From positions 30,900 to 94,899 of the forward strand of contig JAJOHG010000104.1 of the NCBI GenBank assembly GCA_021029095.1: 64,000 nucleotides of DNA, read 5' to 3'. Numbering within the stretch: position 1 is the first letter of the stretch; every line of letters begins with the position of its first letter. This DNA comes from Phellopilus nigrolimitatus. Taxonomy: Eukaryota; Basidiomycota; Agaricomycetes; Hymenochaetales; Hymenochaetaceae. Below, piece by piece: positions 51,984 through 63,325 of the stretch. A program made the translations under genes and the position numbers. The notes below the pieces were generated by a model. The model worked only from the letters and a program-made list of their open reading frames with translations. It ran no database searches and had not been told where the DNA came from.

Positions 51984-54094
51984 ATGTTCAACATATCTGG
52001 TAGACAATCAAAGCCCAACAACAGAGATATTGACACGCAGCCTCTTTTGAATGGAGAAAGCGACAATGATCCTGTACTTTTCTCTGTGGACGATGGTGGG
52101 GAGGGTCACGAGCCTATCCATAGCGACGACGAGGAGACGCCCCGCGAACGGACGAGGTCGGTCCGCTTTCAGGAGGACGTGCGTGTCATTGGTCCGCCAT
52201 TGCGGTCGACCTTACAGTCTCGAGAAACCGGTGAGTAAGCGTGTGCCTTTTATTTATGCATTCCTCTGACATTTCGGCGAAGAGTTTGAACTTGACGCAG
52301 ATGAACTCGACGATTCTTCGCTTGATCAGCTACATGGCGCAGCAGGCAGTCGACGGCGAAATGGGGACCAGAATACCATGCCGCTGCTGGTCGGATTAAT
52401 GGACTCCTCAACCGCTCGACAAAGCCTGGACATTCCATTATCGAGCAGCGGAGTCGGTTCTGCTGAGGATGGGTATCTCGACCTTGAGGAACTAGCATCC
52501 AGAAGGACTGCGGGCGGAAACATGATTGATTCGGTGGCGAATATGGCGAACTCAATTTTGGGTGCAGGTAAGGTCATCACTGTTGGCTAGTCTTTATTGC
52601 GTCTAATAATACAATATAGGCATCATAGGTACATTTCCAACCGCTGAGTGCTACTTGACGATAATTCTTACCAAGAGATCCAGGTCTCCCATATGCCGTG
52701 AGCCAAGCTGGCTTCCTCACAGGAGTTCTACTATTGATCGCCTTAAGTGGTGTAACTGATTGGACAATACGGCTCATCGTCGTCAACGCCAAACTCAGCG
52801 GTCGGAACTCGTACATCGAGATTATGAATCACTGCTTCGGCGCGAGCGGTCGCGCAGCGGTTTCCTTTTTCCAGTTCTCCTTCGCATTCGGAGGTATGCT
52901 CAAACACGTAACTTTCTGCCCGTTCGCCCCGTCCTGACTGCCGCTTTGAAGGCATGTGCGCCTTTGGCATTATCATCGGTGCGTACGTGTCCTCTTTTTC
53001 GCGGAAATTCTAGGACTCAAACCTGCTATGTAGGCGACACGATACCCCATGTCATCCGCCACGTCTTCCCCACTCTCCAAACCATACCGGTCCTCTCGCT
53101 CCTCACCAACCGCCAATTTGTCATCGCCCTTTGCACGCTCGGCATATCATACCCGCTCTCACTCTACCGCGACATCCACAAGCTCTCGCGCGCCTCGGGC
53201 CTCGCACTAGTTGGCATGCTCATCATCGTCACCTCTGTGCTGATAGAGGGCCCGCACGTCGCCCCCGAACTCAAAGGAGACCCGTCGGAGCGCTTTTCCG
53301 TGATGCGTCCGGGCGTCTTCCAGGCGATCGGTGTGATCAGCTTTGCGTTCGTGTGCCACCATAACTCGCTGTTAATCTATGGAAGCTTGAAGACGCCGAC
53401 GCTCGACCGTTTTGCGACGGTGACTCACATTTCGACGCTAATATCGCTCGTCGCATGCTGCACACTCGCGATCTCCGCCTTCCTCGTGTTTACCGACAGG
53501 ACGCAAGGAAACATCCTGAACAACTTTGCGGCGGTACGTGTTCTTGTGCCTTATGACCGCTTCTGGGAACTAGACAATGCTAAAACAACAGTGAACAAAA
53601 CAAACAGTCGGACACGCTGATCAATGTCGCGCGCTTCTGCTTTGGGTTGAACATGTTTACGACGCTGCCGCTCGAGCTTTTTGTGTGTCGTGAAGTAATG
53701 GAGCAATACTTCTTCCCACACGAGGCCTTCAATCCGCAACGGCACCTCCTCTTCACCACCTCCATCATCGTTTCTTCCATGTTCCGTACGTGTCCCCCCA
53801 TCTCCCTCCGTTTTCCTTCTAATGCTAATACTATATGCACTAGTCGCCCTGATTACATGCGATCTCGGCGTGATGCTCGAAATCACAGGAGGCGTATCCG
53901 CGACCGCGCTTGCGTTCATCTTCCCGCCCGCATGCTACCTGCAGCTGCTCCCTGCGCACGTCCCACTTTTGTCGCGTACGAAGCTCCCCGCGCTGGCGTG
54001 TGCGGCGTTCGGCGTTCTGGTGATGACGCTCAGCCTCGCGATGGCGCTGGGGAAGATGTGGACACCCGAGGGGAGCGCGAAGATCTGCGCGTAG
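51984..54094 (+). CDS. vacuolar amino acid transporter, AVT/SLC38-like (AAAP family)
   Basis: A multi-pass transporter that probably moves neutral or other amino acids across the vacuolar membrane. A long acidic cytosolic N-terminus (MFNISGRQSKPNNRDIDTQP; DDSSLDQLHGAAGSRRR) precedes the first AAAP signature, SVANMANSILGAGIIGLPYA. Helices follow: GFLTGVLLLIALSGVTDWTI, MCAFGIIIGDTIPHVIR, FVIALCTLGISYPLSLYRDI, SGLALVGMLIIVTSVLIEGP, FQAIGVISFAFVCHHNSLLI, LVACCTLAISAFLVFTD and others to KICA at TAG 54,092-54,094. At least ten hydrophobic segments are visible. The SxxNxxNSxLGxGxxxLP start and the FAFVCHHN motif are typical of the AVT5-7/SLC38 branch. The gene looks intact and is convergent with ERG8. 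Confidence 0.88.
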
Positions 54095-54394
54095 GCGTTG
54101 ACGTAGGTGCCATGTCGGACCGCGATTTGTGCCTGAAACGCGTGGATGTTGACTTATTGTGTCGTACGATGTTTTGTAATCGCTTTCTTGCTTGCATTCC
54201 GCATATTTAGAAGTACATTTCTCTGCTCTTGTCACGGACTCTGTTTTCGATTCAGGACTACTTAATAGCAGGAGCGTAACATATTCAGAAAAGATCTGCA
54301 CACTCAGACTATGTAAAGCTCTATTGAATCCACCTAGAAAAACAAGACAAGACAACATTTGTAATTTATACATTTCTTCCATCATTCAACAGCC
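54095..54394. other. shared 3' region of AVT transporter and ERG8
   Basis: 300 bp, AT-rich, between two convergent stop codons. No gene. Confidence 0.5.
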
Positions 54395-56237
54395 CTACAC
54401 GTTCAGCGCCTCTTCAAGTCCAGGCACGTCCTGTACACGCTCGCGGCGTAGGCCCCTCGCGAAGCTCTCCGTCGCGCTCAGTGGAGAGACGTCGAGAGCG
54501 CTCCACCCCGCCCATACGTTTTCTACACGGCGCAACGGTGTCTCCTCCGTTATGTTTGCTGCACCCGAAGACGCGCCGGGGTCGAGCACGAGCACCCACA
54601 CGGCGTCGTATCCACCCGCTGAAGACATTATCAAATCAGGATTTGTACAGTTGATTTTTGAGTTTTTACTGAAGCTCACCGCCTGGGACGCCGCCCCCGA
54701 GGACGCCGGCCTGCGCAACGCACGCATCGAGAAGCGCAGTCTGTTCTGGTGGCTCGATCGGCACGCCTGCCCGCGCGCCCATCTCGCGCATCTTCGCGCG
54801 GACGTCCTGCAAAACACACATTCAGCCATTCGGCCTCTCTTTCTTCCTCGATGTACGTAATGAGAATCATAAGGGTGCCGCACGCACCTCTGACAACCGA
54901 TGCGCATCGATCAGCGTGTCCGTCACGACGTCGCGCGGGGTAATGGAGGCCCACTGTGCAGCGGGGAGCTGCGCGAGGCGCGCGAACGCCGCGGTGTACG
55001 TCTGTGCGTCCTGCGCGTGCAGCTCGGAGAGGCGCAGGAGCGCCTTTGCGAGCGCGTCATTCGAGGCGGCGAGGGCGTCCCATAGCGCCGTCGCTACTCG
55101 GCATTTATATTAGAAACAGCAGAAGAAAGTAAGGGAGGAAAAAAAGTGCACCTTCGGCGCCCGCGCTCTGGCGCCACTTGAGAACCCGGCCAACGAGCGA
55201 GGGCGTGTCGCTGCCGGCGTCAACGTCCGCAAGCATGAGACGGGTGGCAGGGGGCAGCTGGAAGGGTGCGACGGAGTGGTCCCAGTCAGCGTTCGCAGGT
55301 GCGAGGGCCGTGCGGAGGGATGGCTTCTTCGCTCCGCCGGCGTCATCGCTCATGAGTGGCGCGAGCACGCGCGGGGAGAAGCGCGTGTAGATCTGGCTTC
55401 CAAAGGATGCGGCCGCGACGTCGAAGCCGCTGCCGACCTTTCCCTGCGCGAGGCAGTGCGCGAGCTGCGCGGCGGCGTGCGTGAGCGCACGCCCTCCGCT
55501 ACCCGCTGTGTCGGACGCGTCGAGCGCGGTGGACGGGATGGCGGTGAGGTGCAAGAGGAGGGCACCGACGAGGGACGTGATGAGCGCGGCGGACGAGCCG
55601 AGCCCCGTCTTGTGCACGTCCTTCAGGGAGACGCCCGTATATGCGAACGGCGGGATCTGCGCGAGCGACGCGATGCGCGGCTCGAGGCCGAGTTCTGCGA
55701 GCTGAGGCAGGGTGTGAATTTCAATTCCCCCGATGTATGAAAGACAGGGACGTACCTTCGCGCGCTGCGAGTAAAAGTCGTTCGCGCCAACGATGGTGAC
55801 ATCGAGCCCGCGCGCGAGGGCGCTGTCGAGATGCGCCGCACCCGTGATTTCGCACGCGAGGCGCAGCGTCTGCTGCAGCGCGACGTACACGAACCTATTC
55901 GTCTGAGCGCTGCGCTTATCAGTATTTATCACTCTATTCAATCCCGACGGCAGCCAGAGACTTACCCGTCGCGTTGAGACACGCGCACATCACCCTCTTC
56001 CTCCTCTCCTCCGTTGACAGATACGTCGTACTCCCACGACGCATTTTCAAACTGCGGCGAACGAACGCGTATGCCCTTCTCAGAGCCCGACCGGATAGCA
56101 GTGTAGAAGCGCGAGGAGGTGGAGACAACGACGCCGGAGTACTTCTGGTCGAGAACGAGGTAACCGCCTGCGATGAGGACCTTGCCTGGCGCGGAGACGA
56201 CCGTCGGCGACGCGCCTTGCTCTTGCTCGGTGCTCAT
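54395..56237 (-). CDS. ERG8: phosphomevalonate kinase
   Basis: GHMP kinase that converts 5-phosphomevalonate to 5-diphosphomevalonate in the mevalonate/sterol pathway. It starts MSTEQEQGASPTVVSAPGKV with the GHMP N-terminal motif APGKVLIAGGYLVLD. The ATP-binding loop is HKTGLGSSAALITSLVGALL and a third motif is AQGKVGSGFDVAAASFGSQI. The C-terminal half contains LMLADVDAGSDTPSLVGRVL, then AQAGVLGGGVPGA and GGYDAVWVLVLDPG. It ends EEALNV at 54,395. Five or so introns. Length is about 500-520 aa by rough exon sum, as expected, and I see no damage. Confidence 0.9.
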
Positions 56238-56874
56238 GATGGATGTTTAGGGAAAAGTGGTACGACAAACGCCCGCGCGCCGAGCGGCGCGGTGAACAAG
56301 AGCGCGCGCTCGTCGGACGATCCCTCATCTCATCGCGTCGATCGCAATTGAAAGTAAGCAACGCACATTATATTATATTCTACTTACTAGCGAGCAAAAC
56401 GAAAAAGACAAAAAGACAAAAAGAACGACAAACGATAATGCGAATAGCAACATGCTGCAGCACCCAGACCGATCTTCAATTCAGAACCGTCCCAGCAAAT
56501 CGGGGAAACGAGGGGAAAAAAGAAAGAAAGAAAAAAAAAAAAACAGATAGAGAAAGAAAGCGTACAGGAACATTGTAGGGACAGCTTGTTTTAGAATGAG
56601 CGAGTGAGTGATGAGGGGTGCGACTGTCCGGCGAAAGTCCCAAAGTGATGTAAATGGAGGCATAATGCAAGAAAGCAAGGTAGAGGGCGAGTGCGAGCGA
56701 ATGAGCGTACGTATTTCGATAGTAGAGCAGACAAACAGCAATCCAAATCTTCATCACATAGGTGAGAGAGACGGGGAAAAAACGATTAGAGGGCGCAGAC
56801 ACCCTCATTAGTGAAAAAAGAAATGGAAAAAAGAAAACGAACGAAAGAATAAGACAGCTCCTTTTTTGCGGGTG
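56238..56874. other. ERG8 upstream and 3' flank of the next gene
   Basis: About 640 bp of A-rich sequence with GAAAGAAAG and poly-A tracts on the plus strand (about 56,515-56,545 and 56,815-56,850), i.e. pyrimidine-rich when read toward ERG8. No gene is recognisable. Confidence 0.5.
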
Positions 56875-59800
56875 TCAGCGCAGCAACGCGATGTTCTGCT
56901 CGACACTCGGGTAGCGGTACGCGACGAAATTCGGGTCCTGGTCTACCAGCTCCTCGATCGCCCGCCGCGATGCGACAGACATCCGCGACGCCGGCCCACC
57001 GCCAGTGACCGCTAGCCCCGTGTGCCGCGACCGACTGCTCCCTCCGCCCGCACCGTACTCCGCCGTCGCCCCCGGTGACCCGTCCACGTGAGACTCGGAG
57101 CTCGACGGCAGCATCGTCTCCGCATCACGGTTCGCCATCGCCGGCGGTGCAGCACCGACGCCCGACAGCCGCGCGCTCGCGTCTCCCCCGCTCCCGCCGC
57201 TGCTCTGACTATTGCGGCCCGCGGCGCCCGTCATTTTTCCCAGCAGGCTTGCCAGGCCAAACCGGCTGCGCCGCTTTCCCAGGGCCTTGTCCGCGCCCTC
57301 GTCGCCTGACCCGTACCCGAGTCGGCCGAGCGAGCGCGACGGCGCCGCGACGCCCATTTCGGCGTACGGCGACGGCGACGGCGGTGGCACCTGTGCATAC
57401 GCATACGCATCCTGCATCGCAAGCGCGGAGCGCGCGCCAGCACGCCCGCTATCAAGCGGGAACGTCGCAGGCGCGTCTGGCCGCGAGCTCATCCCACCGA
57501 AAGACTGCCTTCGCACGTCCCTTCGGAAAAACGGCTGCGGAGTTTCGAGCGTCTGCGGCTCGCGATCGTCTTGTGGACTCATGCTTACGTCGTACATCGT
57601 CTTGGGCCGCGGTGCGTCCACAGGCGAACTCGGTATTTCGTTTGGTAGCGGCGGCAACGACTTGTGTAGCGAATACACGGAGATCGGACGCGGCGACGAC
57701 GGCGCGCGCATGTGCTGCGGAGGTTGCTGCTGCTCCTGGACGCGCTGCCGTATATCTGGCTCCGACAGCGCTGAGTGGATGCCGCGCGGAGGCTCCAGGT
57801 CCGAGCCCAGGTACCCATTGCCGTTGCTGTACACTTCTTCCGCGTGTGCTGGCAAGACATGGTTCGACGGCTCAAGCCACGTATTCCGGATCGACGTCGG
57901 TGTGGGCAGTGCTGTGCTGGGGGGCGGTGCGACGGCAGCAGGGGGTATCGACGTCCGGCGCGACGCGGCTGACATCGAGCGCTCACGCGGTGTCGTGCGG
58001 TTCACGAGGTACGATAGCGGCGGTGGTGGCGCGAGCGGCTCGTCCTCCGACCGCTCGGTCGACTGTACTTCCCGCCCATTCCCGCGCTGGGCGTCGCCCT
58101 CCTTCGCGTTCTTGTGGCTCCCCGTGACCAGACACCAAATCTTCGCGAGTCCTCTTTTCTTCTTCGCCTTTGGTCTGTTGTCACTGTCCGAGGGCTGCAC
58201 AGGGCAGTCGACGGACAAGGACGCGCGGCGGGGCCACTGTCCGCTTGCGCGCAGAGACGGCGCATTGCTCCCCAGGTCGACCGTCTTAGGCCTCATCTGC
58301 ATGCTCTGCTTCTCCCGGTCGAGGGCCACACTGTGCCTTTTATTCAGTAAACGCATCCCCTAAAACGGAACCAGTGTCCAAAAAAAAAGACGATAGACGC
58401 ACTGCATATCCATCATGCTGCCCGAAGTTGACATGACCGCAGAAGGCGCGAAGCTCTCGCGGCTCTTCCACGCCTCGCTCCAATTCCGGAACGCGAAGAA
58501 GCGAGAGCGGCGGTTCGCACTCATGCTCGCCGAACTGAGGCTCTGCGAGTCCAAGAGCGACACCTGCGACTGCACGCGCCCACTCGGCGGGCGCGCCGAG
58601 CTGAGCCCTGACCCGGGCGGCGTCAAGGGCGTCGGCGTGGTCAGTACGCTCATCGGGCGCATGCTCGTCTGCGAAGCTGACTTTGGCCGATCGTGCTCGC
58701 GGGGAAGCACACCGATAGTGCCCGAGCCGATGCCACTCGACGCTGCGGTGTAGAACCCGCTATCTGTCTGGTGAGGGAGCGGGCTGTGCGCAGAGTACAT
58801 AGACATGGCCTCCGCACCATTCCCGCCCGAGCCACGTGATGATTTGCGCGCGCGACTACGCTCACGCTCCCGTTCACGCCGCTCCTCGCGCCGACGCTCC
58901 TTCTCTTCCTTGCGCACATCGACATGCTCGACGATCATGCCGTTCTCGAGTAGCGTTACCTCACGGCTTTGGTTCTGGTGGCGCACGTGCTGGGGTGCAC
59001 CTTCGATGTTGAGCGGGCCAAGCGAAAGAGGAGCGGGCCCAGAGATCGAGCGTCGGGATGCGTGACTCGCTTTGAGGCGCGCAATACCGTCGTCGCCTGC
59101 CAAGGCGCTGGGAGTCGCGTCGTACGTCGAGCGGCGGAGGCTGTCGTAAGTGTCTCTGAGCTTACTCTCGAGCAGACGCGACTCCTGCATCGCCCGTGCG
59201 CGCGCGAGCGCTTCTGCTTCGAGGAGCGCAGTCTGAGTTTTGATATATAGATCAATTGTCTGTTGGCGAGCCTGCGGCTCCCGTGGATTCTAAATAAAAC
59301 ATAGAGCAGAGATATTTAAGTAGGTATAGAAATAGCATGCTGCAAGTGACGTACCATCGACAACCAAAGCTTTAAGTTCGGCTCCGTGAGGCGATTTCCG
59401 CGCGCTCGTGGGCGGTTTGGGTCCGCGGTCGCCCTTACGACTACCTGCGACTCGGAGCTCGAATTCGACGTCCGTGCATGCGCGCGCTCTTCTGTCTCTT
59501 CCAGCTCCCTGCGACACAGATCGTGGTAATACACGTCGCTCTCGCGCTCCCAGACACCAGGGCCCGTCACGTCGACGTCGGCCATGTCCTGGTCACGCAT
59601 CGCACACTCGACACAGACCTCTCGTCCGTCGGGAGCGTTGAACTGCGCGGTGCGATACGGCTGTTGGGCGTACACACCCGCAGGGGCGCGGATGGGAGCG
59701 GGGCGGACGGGCTCAGGGGCGTACTGGGCAGTCGGGTTGTACGTGTAGATGGGATTGACGGCGATGGGCGTGGGCGAGGATGGGGGCGTAATATACGTCG

Positions 59801-60671
59801 GTTGCTGCGCGACGGCACGAGTGTTTGGGGAGATGGAGATTGGTCTGTACGACGGGGACGCACTGGCGGGGACGATCGGGCCGTATTGCTGAGAGTCGGG
59901 GCGCACGTTGCCTCCGCTCGCGGGGGAGATGGAGGGATGTCTCGGCATCGACGCGGACTGGGGCCGAGCGTTACTGTCATTGTCTTTGGCGAACTGCTGA
60001 CGGCCGGGTGTCCCGCTGGAATCGGAGGGAGAGTCGATGGGCGTGGCCGCTGCGGATCGCACGTCGGTGAAGATGCCCGAGTCATCTTTGGATTGACGGA
60101 AAGAGTCGCGTGCGTATGGCGATGGGGTGAGCCGACGAGAGGCCGGGGCGCCTGTAGAGTCATATGGGGAAGGCAGCCCTTCTGTTCTGTCCTCGAACCC
60201 ATTTTCTGGCTGTCGTCCGCCAGTGCCCCCGGACGGACCCACGTCGGTGTTTAAGGCCGACCTGTCGTGGACGTACTCATCGTACGATGGCTGTCGGCCT
60301 GCATTCATCATCACACCGCTACCTCCTGCAAGAAGCGGCTCTCCAACCGAAGGATAGCGGACCCCGACTTCTGATTGTTTGTTTCCAGCGCCAGAAGACG
60401 GTCCCATGTTGGTGTCCAGGTCCGGTCTGTACTCAGAGTATGACGGCGAACGACCTGCATCCATCATTGCCCCGCTGCCGCCTGATATGGGTGGCTCTCC
60501 GAACGCGGGATAGCGGTGGTCGGTATACGTGCAGCTAGCAGTAGCGGCGGGGAGGGAGCGGGGGCAGCTGGACACGAAGTGCTGCTTGCCGGGGACGACG
60601 AACCCGACGGGGGTCTCGACGAAGGGCGCGATACGCCTGTCGACAACGGCAGGCGAGTACGCGGCGGTCAT
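56875..60671 (-). CDS. conserved fungal protein of unknown function, largely disordered
   Basis: A protein of about 1,200 aa in three exons from the ATG at 60,671 (MTAAYSPAVVDRRIAPFVET). The first exon is Pro/Ser/Tyr-rich with two related PAFGEPPISGGSG/PSVGEPLLAGGSG repeats. A conserved module then begins with GREVCVECAMRDQDMADVDV, TGPGVWERESDVYYHDLC and RGNRLTEPNLKLWLSM, and continues in exon 2 as NPREPQARQQTIDLYIK, ALARARAMQESRLLESKLRD and TYDSLRRSTYD. I remember this CVECAMRDQDMADVDV block from many fungal proteins of unassigned role. The rest is low complexity with a basic coiled coil (KEEKERRREERRERERER). The last exon ends in EELVDQDPNFVAYRYPSVEQ NIALLR at 56,875. No catalytic motif. 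Confidence 0.75.
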
Positions 60672-61345
60672 CACCGTCGGCGAAGAAGAGGATTTGAGAG
60701 AAAATAGAAGTCGGCGGAGAGGGCGCGGGGCTTTGTTGTGGTTTGATGGGTAAAGAAAGGACACCAAAGGACTAGCTCGTGATGGCGACGGAACTAAACG
60801 TCGGGCGACGACGATCACCGACGCTTTTGCCGCTGTCAATGGAGGCGGCGATAGAGGTGGTGTGGTGAGCGGTAACGATAACGGTCGACAATGACGGCGG
60901 CGGCGACGAGGAGACCGCGCTCTCAAGTTCGCGTGGCCGCCGCGTGGGCTCTCGCTTACGTCCGACAAACCTTCCTTATCTGGACATATAAATAGATTTG
61001 AAGTCTTACAACCAGAAGCCAAACAGAGATTTGTTCCTAATACGGACGTTTTGGGGGAATCTTGAGAAGCTAAAACCTTGGTAAAGATGTAGGGGAATCG
61101 GTCTCGAAAGGAGCAAGAGGACCTATCAAATTCTGAACAAAATTGCCTGGATTTACCACGAACTAGGCGTGCAATGCATTTGTCATTCGGAAACTTCCGG
61201 TTTCCGGTTAGAAGATTGTTCCGCCCAACGCCATCCAAAATCCTATCGGATAAATTTGGTCAGAACTCAGAAATTTATGCCCAGAGTCCTACAACACGAC
61301 ATATTGGATATTTACAAAATAAAATAGAAAACAGAAAGCACCGAT
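60672..61345. other. 5' region of the conserved protein and 3' flank of the HMUDK-like gene
   Basis: About 670 bp. The minus-strand frame upstream of 60,671 stays open for 190 codons to 61,238, but this looks like leader sequence rather than coding sequence. CCGCCG-rich and CTTTATTCCC-type pyrimidine stretches precede the start. No gene recognised. Confidence 0.4.
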
Positions 61346-62767
61346 TCATATTTCACTTCCACGCTTCCTCACACTCTCAGTCCTTTTTTTCGATACTCCT
61401 CCCGCCCGCTTCGCGCGCCCCTCCTCAAATTCCTCAACCAGCGGCGCCGCATCCTCCCTTAGCTGGCCCTCCGGCTCCCATGTTCTCGCCGACGCGTCGT
61501 ACCCGAGCCAGTCAACAAAGTACCACACCTCACCGTCCGCGTCCTCCTGCCGATCAACGATTCCGCCCACCACATAGTGCTTCTCCGGCCGCTCGTACCG
61601 CCCCGGCCGCGGCCGCGTGCAGGAACGCACGGGGTCTGCCCACGCGCGTGGCAGTACTGGATAGCGCGGCATGCATTTTGTTGTCACAGCGTACTGTTTG
61701 ACCTGGTTTTTCTGCTTCCACGACGAGGGTAACGCCGTCCCCCCAAGGCGCGTGTACTTGTGTACTTCGCACAGCGTGTGCTCGACGTCGACGAGCGTCA
61801 TGGGTCGCCCCTCCTTCCCCAGACGCGCCGGCGCGAGGCCAAGGCGCGCAAAGTGACGCGTCTGCGTGTCCGTCATCCAGCGAATCAACGCCGGCTCGCT
61901 ACCTGCCACAGACGCTGCAGGCGCGAAGCACTTCTTCAGCCCCTTCTGCGCGCCAATTCCCGCGACGACGAAGTCAGTCCTCCCCGAAGCGTAGGAGTGG
62001 CGTATAGCTAAGGTTCAGCAGCAGCTGGAATGCCATGAAGTCCCCGAGGCCCGGGTACCGGAACAGCGTGTCAAACGCGTCCGCCATGTACGCGCACTCT
62101 GTAAGCTGCGTATGAAGGACCCTTGCCCATCATCACCTCCATAAGCGACAGGTGGTTCAAGGAACGCTGTTCGATGGCCCAGCGTCGGCGCTGGCTTCTG
62201 GAACGCGCCTGTGTACACGCGCACGTCAGCTGTCCATCGCATCTTGCAGAACCGCCGCGTACTTTTTGCGCTTGTACGATGCCCATGTAAGCGGACCCAG
62301 TTGCTTCTCTAGCAGCTGGTACGTCTCGATCCGCGTGAACATATCGTACAGCAGCACGCGGAAGACGATGTCCTCCGGCTTCTGTGAGTCCTTCTCGATT
62401 ACTTCACGGATAAGGAACTGGCAGCCGCGGTCTGCGACCCGAAAGACGCTGCAAATTTATGCGACTGGAGTATGGGGTCTTCGGTCCACCTACGCCACAA
62501 TAATTGAGTTATAATGGAAAGAAAGAGAAAAAGAAAAGAAATATCGGGGACCACTCACGGCTGAGGCTCTCCTGACCTTCGTTTCTCTTCCACCGCGTGC
62601 CGCTCGGCCGTGTACCGCCAAAACGTGTCAAATGCTGCTGTCGTAGTGAACACCTTGCCGTCCACATTCGCTGTCTGCACCGACGTCTTCTTTCTCTCCT
62701 TGACATCGTTGTCCTTCTTTGACAGCTCCAAACGCGCCGTCTTCTGGTGCAGCGTCGGCTCCTTCAT
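61346..62767 (-). CDS. 5-hmdU DNA kinase helical-domain-like protein with C-terminal chromodomain
   Basis: A basidiomycete relative of the HMUDK-helical/alpha-glutamyl-putrescinyl-thymine pyrophosphorylase family, known from phage thymine hypermodification. The ATG at 62,767 starts MKEPTLHQKTARLELSKKDN. The family opening is ANVDGKVFTTTAAFDTFWRY with TAERHAVEEKRRSGEPQPW. Blocks RVADRGCQFLIREVIEKDSQ, VFRVLLYDMFTRIETYQLLE, GAFQKPAPTLGHRTAFL, LTECAYMADAFDTLFRYPGL, GDFMAFQLLLNLSYTPLLRF, DFVVAGIGAQKGLKKCF, MTDTQTRHFARLGLAPARLG and LVDVEHTLCEVHKYTRLG follow. The last exon carries a chromodomain (HYVVGGIVDRQED; WYFVDWLGYDASARTWEPEG). Single-base offsets near 62,454, 62,158, 62,105 and 61,975 break the frame between these blocks. 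They are either assembly errors or decay. Family identity is good; the enzymatic role in fungi is unknown. Confidence 0.72.
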
Positions 62768-63325
62768 TGCGCAGCGTATAGCACGGGAGTCTCAGACAAG
62801 CAAAGGACCCAGGAAGGAGTTCAAAGAATGCAGAGTGACGCGGGCAGAAAGCGCGTCGAACGAGAAACAAAGCGCGTCGCGGCGTGACAGCTACACGTCG
62901 AAGATGCTCGTGCACTGTCCGAGACGCGTTCGAGTGTGGTGTCGTAAAGGCACCCGCACGGGTGCAGATCGTGCAGATCGAATCGGCAGTCGCATAGTCA
63001 GTAACGTAACCACCACTGTGTTCTCAAGATTTCTTGAGGTCTCCAGTCAAGATTTAAGCTTCAGACATGAGCATAGAAGTGGAACAATCAGCTCCTTTGT
63101 TGGCGTTCAGTGTGCTTTTCGAGCTTTCCACCAGATCGTAGTTTGTAAGGAGATTTTCAGCCATCACGCACTTCCTTTCTCGGAATAATCAATGCTCCAC
63201 TAGAAGCACACGCACAAACAGATCGAGAAAGAAAAAATCATAGTAGAAATTATGTATCGGCAGCTTTCAATATATCTACAAAGCTTCACAGTCCAGCTCT
63301 ACAACGAAACCGTTCTTCATTTACA
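62768..63325. other. intergenic, no recognisable gene
   Basis: About 560 bp upstream of the HMUDK-like gene and downstream of NDUFS7. It contains a direct GTGCAGATC repeat at about 62,962-62,978 but no ORF of interest. Confidence 0.45.

Noticed and set aside
57212..58363. 383-aa plus-strand ORF
   Set aside because: Antisense to the last exon of the conserved protein at 56,875-60,671, whose frame continues across introns with sensible composition.
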